DNA from: Ganoderma boninense
Lineage: Eukaryota; Basidiomycota; Agaricomycetes; Polyporales; Polyporaceae
Assembly (NCBI GenBank): GCA_002900995.3
Contig: CM035305.1
Coordinates: 1,674,001 to 1,738,000, forward strand
Length of the DNA stretch: 64,000 nucleotides
Direction of reading: 5' to 3'
Shown here piece after piece: positions 59,807-64,000 of this stretch. A program made the translations under genes and the position numbers. A model generated the notes under the pieces. That model ran no database searches, was not told the DNA's origin, and was given only the letters and a program-made list of their open reading frames with translations. Within the stretch, counting starts at the first letter, position 1. Every line of letters starts with the position of its first letter.

Positions 59807-62350
59807 TTAGTCTCAGGTGAGCAAGCTTATTACTTTCATTTTGGGGGATTCGTAGTCGCTGATGGGTACGATGCCTGGACTGGACAGCATTCGGAACCTT
59901 TCCTTGCACAATATTTCCTCCGCCTGTTATCCACCAGCTTCACTCCGTAATCGCGTCACGTCCATGTCTTAACCTACGCTGTGCCAGCCCCTCGCCCTCA
60001 ACAACTTCCGTCGTCTGCCACCAATCATGACAGTGTATTGCATAGACTTTGTTGTAATTGCGATGTCTTGCCACACATGACATTGTCCAACATCGAGTCC
60101 AGGCTCGGATTGGCAGCGCTGCGGACGCACTGCCAATTCAGGCCGGGCCTCCGACTTTCCACATTCTCCCTTACTTCTATGCACGAACTTCATACACGTT
60201 GGCTCCACCCGCGCCTCGCTCTGGCCCAAGCACGGCGATAGACCTTGCTTTTGTATGTGGGGACGACCCCTTGACGATTGTATTTTACGTTCTAGTTTTT
60301 GATGCCGGCACGACTAAGCACGCACAGCGCTCGCAGGGGCCGCCTTCACTCCTTGATACGAGAAGCGGAACGTACTCGTACCTGGATTTGGACTTGGTGG
60401 TTTGGGCAGGTGGTGGCCCAGGGTGTTGGTGCGAATTCAGAACCACCTTCTAAGTTGGGACGGGAGTCACTGCCACATGCCTTTTTAGGAGGACAGGGAA
60501 ATTGTCGCGGCACGCTGAGTCTCAGGCTGCGCATGCGCTCCCCGGCCTTATCTAACTTAGCACCGTGCGCGCATCTCGTAAGGCACGTAAAACTACGAGC
60601 GGTGAGCCATTGTCACCGAAATGTGCTCCAGCCTTTGTGTTCTAACCAGCAGGATGTTTAGGAGCCGAGCAAGCTACACTAGGCTGAAGCCTCGTCCTGT
60701 CCAGAACCCTTTGCATACTTGCGCGATCGCGAGTCAAGATACGAACCTACAACCTACCACGTCTGGGGACCCACTGTAATTTCGACCATAATGCGCCCTC
60801 TTATTCGGACTACAAAGCTTTGGGCTGGATGCTCCCCACGGCAAGTACGCAGAAGTACGCGTTCACCGTGCGCGTTTGTGTAATTTGAATTCCATGACGC
60901 TGGCCTCTCCGACAGACTTCGGCTGGCGCTTTCATGTCTTCGCACTGGAAGGTTGAGAACCCCACGGTATTCCATCGGCGAGCAGACATGGGAACGCACT
61001 CGGGAGGGGTCGCGAGCGCAGCACGAGAAGTTGTATGGACCCCCGATGTGTCGGGACGGCGCGGAGCAGTTCATTGGACTCTGGAGGTCGGAGCGCGGGA
61101 CCTCTTCTTATCTGATATACCAGCTGACACCCTTGCTCCTTGCCGTTTCCGTGAGCAGGGATGCGCAGCGCTGCTGCAGCGTCAACAGGCTGAAATCGGG
61201 TTGGCGACGAGCCTCGCAGGAAAGGTCGAGCGGCCTGGGGATGGCCATCAGGCCATACTTACAGTGCCTTGCATAATTGCGTGAACGCGCCGAAAAATCC
61301 CCAGCAGGCGCTTATACCTCGCCTACCAAATGCGGATGGATCACGGTCACATGCAACGCCAACGCCGCCTGTGCGCCTCTCCTGGTCGTAACTTCAGCCT
61401 GACTGTTCCCCTTGTCCCCCACGCTTGTCTACTTCCTGGAGAGCTCAGTGGTTCTCAACGGGCCTCCTAGTGTACCATTTGGGCCCTCAGCTGCTTCGGG
61501 AGGCACCCATGCCATCCAAGAGACATGTCACATCAAGGTCACCAACTCGCTTCTGAAGCTTCCCAGGCGTCCTGATTTGGTAGGCGAGCATATAGGCGCC
61601 TGCAGGAATTTTTCGGCGCGTTCACGCAATTATGCAAGGCACTGTAGCTGTTTGGTTTTAAATTCAGTACTTGTTGTGACTCATCGGTGTCGGAGAGGTG
61701 TCGGTCGTCCTGGAGGCCTGAAGGCTGGAAGCTTGATGGCGCCGGAGGGTGCCGGTCGCGGCATGGGCCTCGCGTAGAGCGAAGCGGTGTGCCGGAGATG
61801 CGACGTGAGTGTGCACACTTCATTGTTGAACTGGACCCCCTTCCTGTCAGTTTGCACACGTGCAAGGCCCATGTGCCGCCCCGGTGGCGTCCTGTAGTGT
61901 CGAAGAGGCGACAAGGCACTGGCAAGGCCTAACGCGGCGTGAACAGCACTACCACGCGCACCGGACGACGACCGGGGCGCGATCCTCCAGGTTAACCACG
62001 AGCCCCCGCGCAGATCGGGTAATCTCCGTCCCGATTCGGCGGTCGTCGCCCTTGTCCTTTCACGCGCTTAGCGGCCACTGGCCAGGGGCAAATCAACAAA
62101 TCCCCGCTGCGAACGGGGTCACCGTTTGGGCGACAGCATCATTCGATTTCGTATGCTTTGTGCCTGCTCAGCCCTCAGGGCGCACTCGAACCCCTCCAGT
62201 TGCTACGCGGGATAAATGCATACGGGCCTATGTCCGATTGGCACCCATGTCATCGCTGAGACAGGTGTCCAGCTGTGTCCAGCGGGACGACCTGGGAGGA
62301 GCTACAGCACTCACTTATGTAACGAGCGAGAATCAGAGCGCGGATCTGTC
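59807..62350. other. 2.5 kb intergenic region, no supported gene
   Basis: Only short frames without motifs on both strands. No tRNA fold could be assembled by eye. It lies between the last gene and the tandem repeat. Confidence 0.45.
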
Positions 62351-63165
62351 GGGCCTGGTCCTATGTGGGTAGGGTCCGCAGGAAAATTAAATAAATTAAA
62401 TAAAATTAATTCGAAAGAAGGAAATTAAATGGAGAGAGCGAGGGCGAGTTGGGAGATTTTCGAGTGGTGTGTATCGCGAGAGCCTCTCCCATGCTTGATC
62501 TGCTCAAAAATGAGCATCCAGACACAGAGAAAGACGTGGAATTAACTTTTGCGGCCGGCGCTAACGCGCCGGGGAGGTGCACCAGATAGATTTTTTATTC
62601 ACCGGCCTGCGAGTGATTGCAGGGGCACCAAATTTTGCAAAATGCTGCGTCCAGTGTTGGTAAATGCAGTATCGCTATTACAACGGTCAAAATATGTAGT
62701 GAGGTAAACTGGTACCAGTCGCTGCGAGGTCACTTTACGGGCGCTTAAGCCATCATCTCGCACCTCTCCCTGGTTCCTCCTGCTCTTCGGTGCCTCTATG
62801 AGGCCTCTGTTTATAAATAGATACTACAGCTGACTACTCACTGGAATTTTTATCTTGCTTTGAAGACTATTCAGAACTATGAAGTTGTTTTGATTTGTGT
62901 TTTAATTTATTCAGTTGTTCTCACATCCGCTGAGTAAAAACACCGTAAATACACTAATACGTACTATGGAGCATCCTCCCAGTGTGTTCAGAGTTTTTTT
63001 CGGGGGTGGTTGGTGACCAAGGGAAAGCAGATACTCGGCCTCGAGCAGCACGGCGGCGCAGGCAGTTACTGCATTAGGCAGCCGGACATGTCCGGGCCGT
63101 CAGGTCCTAGGATTCAAACTCCGTCAGGTCCTGGGAGCCCCCCACATAGGACGACTCCCGATCTG
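62351..63165. repeat. tandem repeat unit, copy 1 (815 bp)
   Basis: Matches the next 814 bp almost base for base; the only differences I saw are three homopolymer lengths (a T run near 62840, a T run near 62995, and a G run near 63020). Landmarks: 12-mer GTCCTATGTGGG at 62358-62369, AT-rich block 62382-62430, a perfect 7-bp-stem hairpin with a TAAC loop at 62555-62572, TATAAATA at 62812-62819, and the inverted 12-mer CCCACATAGGAC at 63141-63152. The left edge is blurred: similarity to the unit may begin at about 62343. The short plus-strand frames crossing 62216-62428 and 63010-63243 are by-products of the repeat. Confidence 0.95.
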
Positions 63166-63979
63166 GGGCCTGGTCCTATGTGGGTAGGGTCCGCAGGAAA
63201 ATTAAATAAATTAAATAAAATTAATTCGAAAGAAGGAAATTAAATGGAGAGAGCGAGGGCGAGTTGGGAGATTTTCGAGTGGTGTGTATCGCGAGAGCCT
63301 CTCCCATGCTTGATCTGCTCAAAAATGAGCATCCAGACACAGAGAAAGACGTGGAATTAACTTTTGCGGCCGGCGCTAACGCGCCGGGGAGGTGCACCAG
63401 ATAGATTTTTTATTCACCGGCCTGCGAGTGATTGCAGGGGCACCAAATTTTGCAAAATGCTGCGTCCAGTGTTGGTAAATGCAGTATCGCTATTACAACG
63501 GTCAAAATATGTAGTGAGGTAAACTGGTACCAGTCGCTGCGAGGTCACTTTACGGGCGCTTAAGCCATCATCTCGCACCTCTCCCTGGTTCCTCCTGCTC
63601 TTCGGTGCCTCTATGAGGCCTCTGTTTATAAATAGATACTACAGCTGACTACTCACTGGAATTTTTTATCTTGCTTTGAAGACTATTCAGAACTATGAAG
63701 TTGTTTTGATTTGTGTTTTAATTTATTCAGTTGTTCTCACATCCGCTGAGTAAAAACACCGTAAATACACTAATACGTACTATGGAGCATCCTCCCAGTG
63801 TGTTCAGAGTTTTTTCGGGGGTGGTTGGTGACCAAGGAAAGCAGATACTCGGCCTCGAGCAGCACGGCGGCGCAGGCAGTTACTGCATTAGGCAGCCGGA
63901 CATGTCCGGGCCGTCAGGTCCTAGGATTCAAACTCCGTCAGGTCCTGGGAGCCCCCCACATAGGACGACTCCCGATCTG
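63166..63979. repeat. tandem repeat unit, copy 2 (814 bp)
   Basis: Direct copy of 62351-63165. The same landmarks recur: GTCCTATGTGGG at 63173-63184, hairpin at 63370-63387, TATAAATA at 63627-63634, inverted CCCACATAGGAC at 63955-63966. The 20-bp linker between the inverted 12-mer and the next direct 12-mer is conserved (GACTCCCGATCTGGGGCCTG). Confidence 0.95.
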
Positions 63980-64000
63980 GGGCCTGGTCCTATGTGGGTA
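63980..64000. repeat. start of tandem repeat copy 3, cut by window end
   Basis: The first 21 bases repeat the start of copies 1 and 2, including GTCCTATGTGGG at 63987-63998. The array continues beyond the window. Confidence 0.9.

Noticed and set aside
60680..60780. tRNA-like T-arm on the minus strand (GGTTCG near 60745)
   Set aside because: No matching acceptor stem, D-arm or anticodon arm could be assembled around it.
63010..63243. 77-codon frame across the repeat junction
   Set aside because: It shares its end with the frame at 62216-62428 only because both read into the same repeat; no protein features.

Overview
The window is nuclear DNA from a basidiomycete fungus, most likely a mushroom-forming or wood-decay Agaricomycete. 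The genes are dense and cut by many short introns (mostly 45-65 bp, GT-AG, a few GC-AG). They include lineage-typical families: a DUF6533-type membrane protein, a PriA/CPL1-like secreted cysteine-rich protein and a HET-C protein. I rebuilt gene models by hand from splice signals, reading phase and recognisable protein motifs; no database search was run.

Layout, left to right. 1-5374 is the 3' part of FAB1/PIKfyve (+). LTV1 (-) and TAF2 (+) diverge from a ~120 bp gap; the TAF2 model ends in three bromodomains and carries two apparent one-base frame breaks in homopolymers. HET-C (+) follows, then a PriA/CPL1-like secreted protein (+), MED11 (+) and tubulin cofactor A (-). From 22.5 to 36.9 kb the DNA is gene-poor and holds two paralogous bHLH-zipper genes on the minus strand, about 10 kb apart, with a small multi-pass membrane protein between them. 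From 36.9 to 44.2 kb come an MRH/Atg27-like receptor (-), the 49 kDa subunit of complex I (+), NIF3 (-), a CPYC glutaredoxin (+) and a CstF-64-like protein without an RRM (+). From 44.6 to 59.8 kb come beta-COP (+), a purine-cytosine permease (+), a 764-residue low-complexity protein in one exon (-), ALG9 (+) and a DUF6533-type membrane protein (+). The last 1.65 kb is an ~815 bp head-to-tail tandem repeat that runs off the window.

Most genes are unlinked housekeeping functions: endosomal lipid signalling, ribosome export, TFIID and Mediator, COPI traffic, N-glycosylation, respiration and redox. There is no biosynthetic cluster. The points most worth checking are the TAF2-tribromodomain fusion with its frame breaks, an apparent 2-nt exon in the complex I gene, the RRM-less CstF-64-like gene, the matching promoter architecture of the two bHLH paralogues, and the terminal tandem repeat with its inverted 12-mers, hairpin and TATA-like motif.
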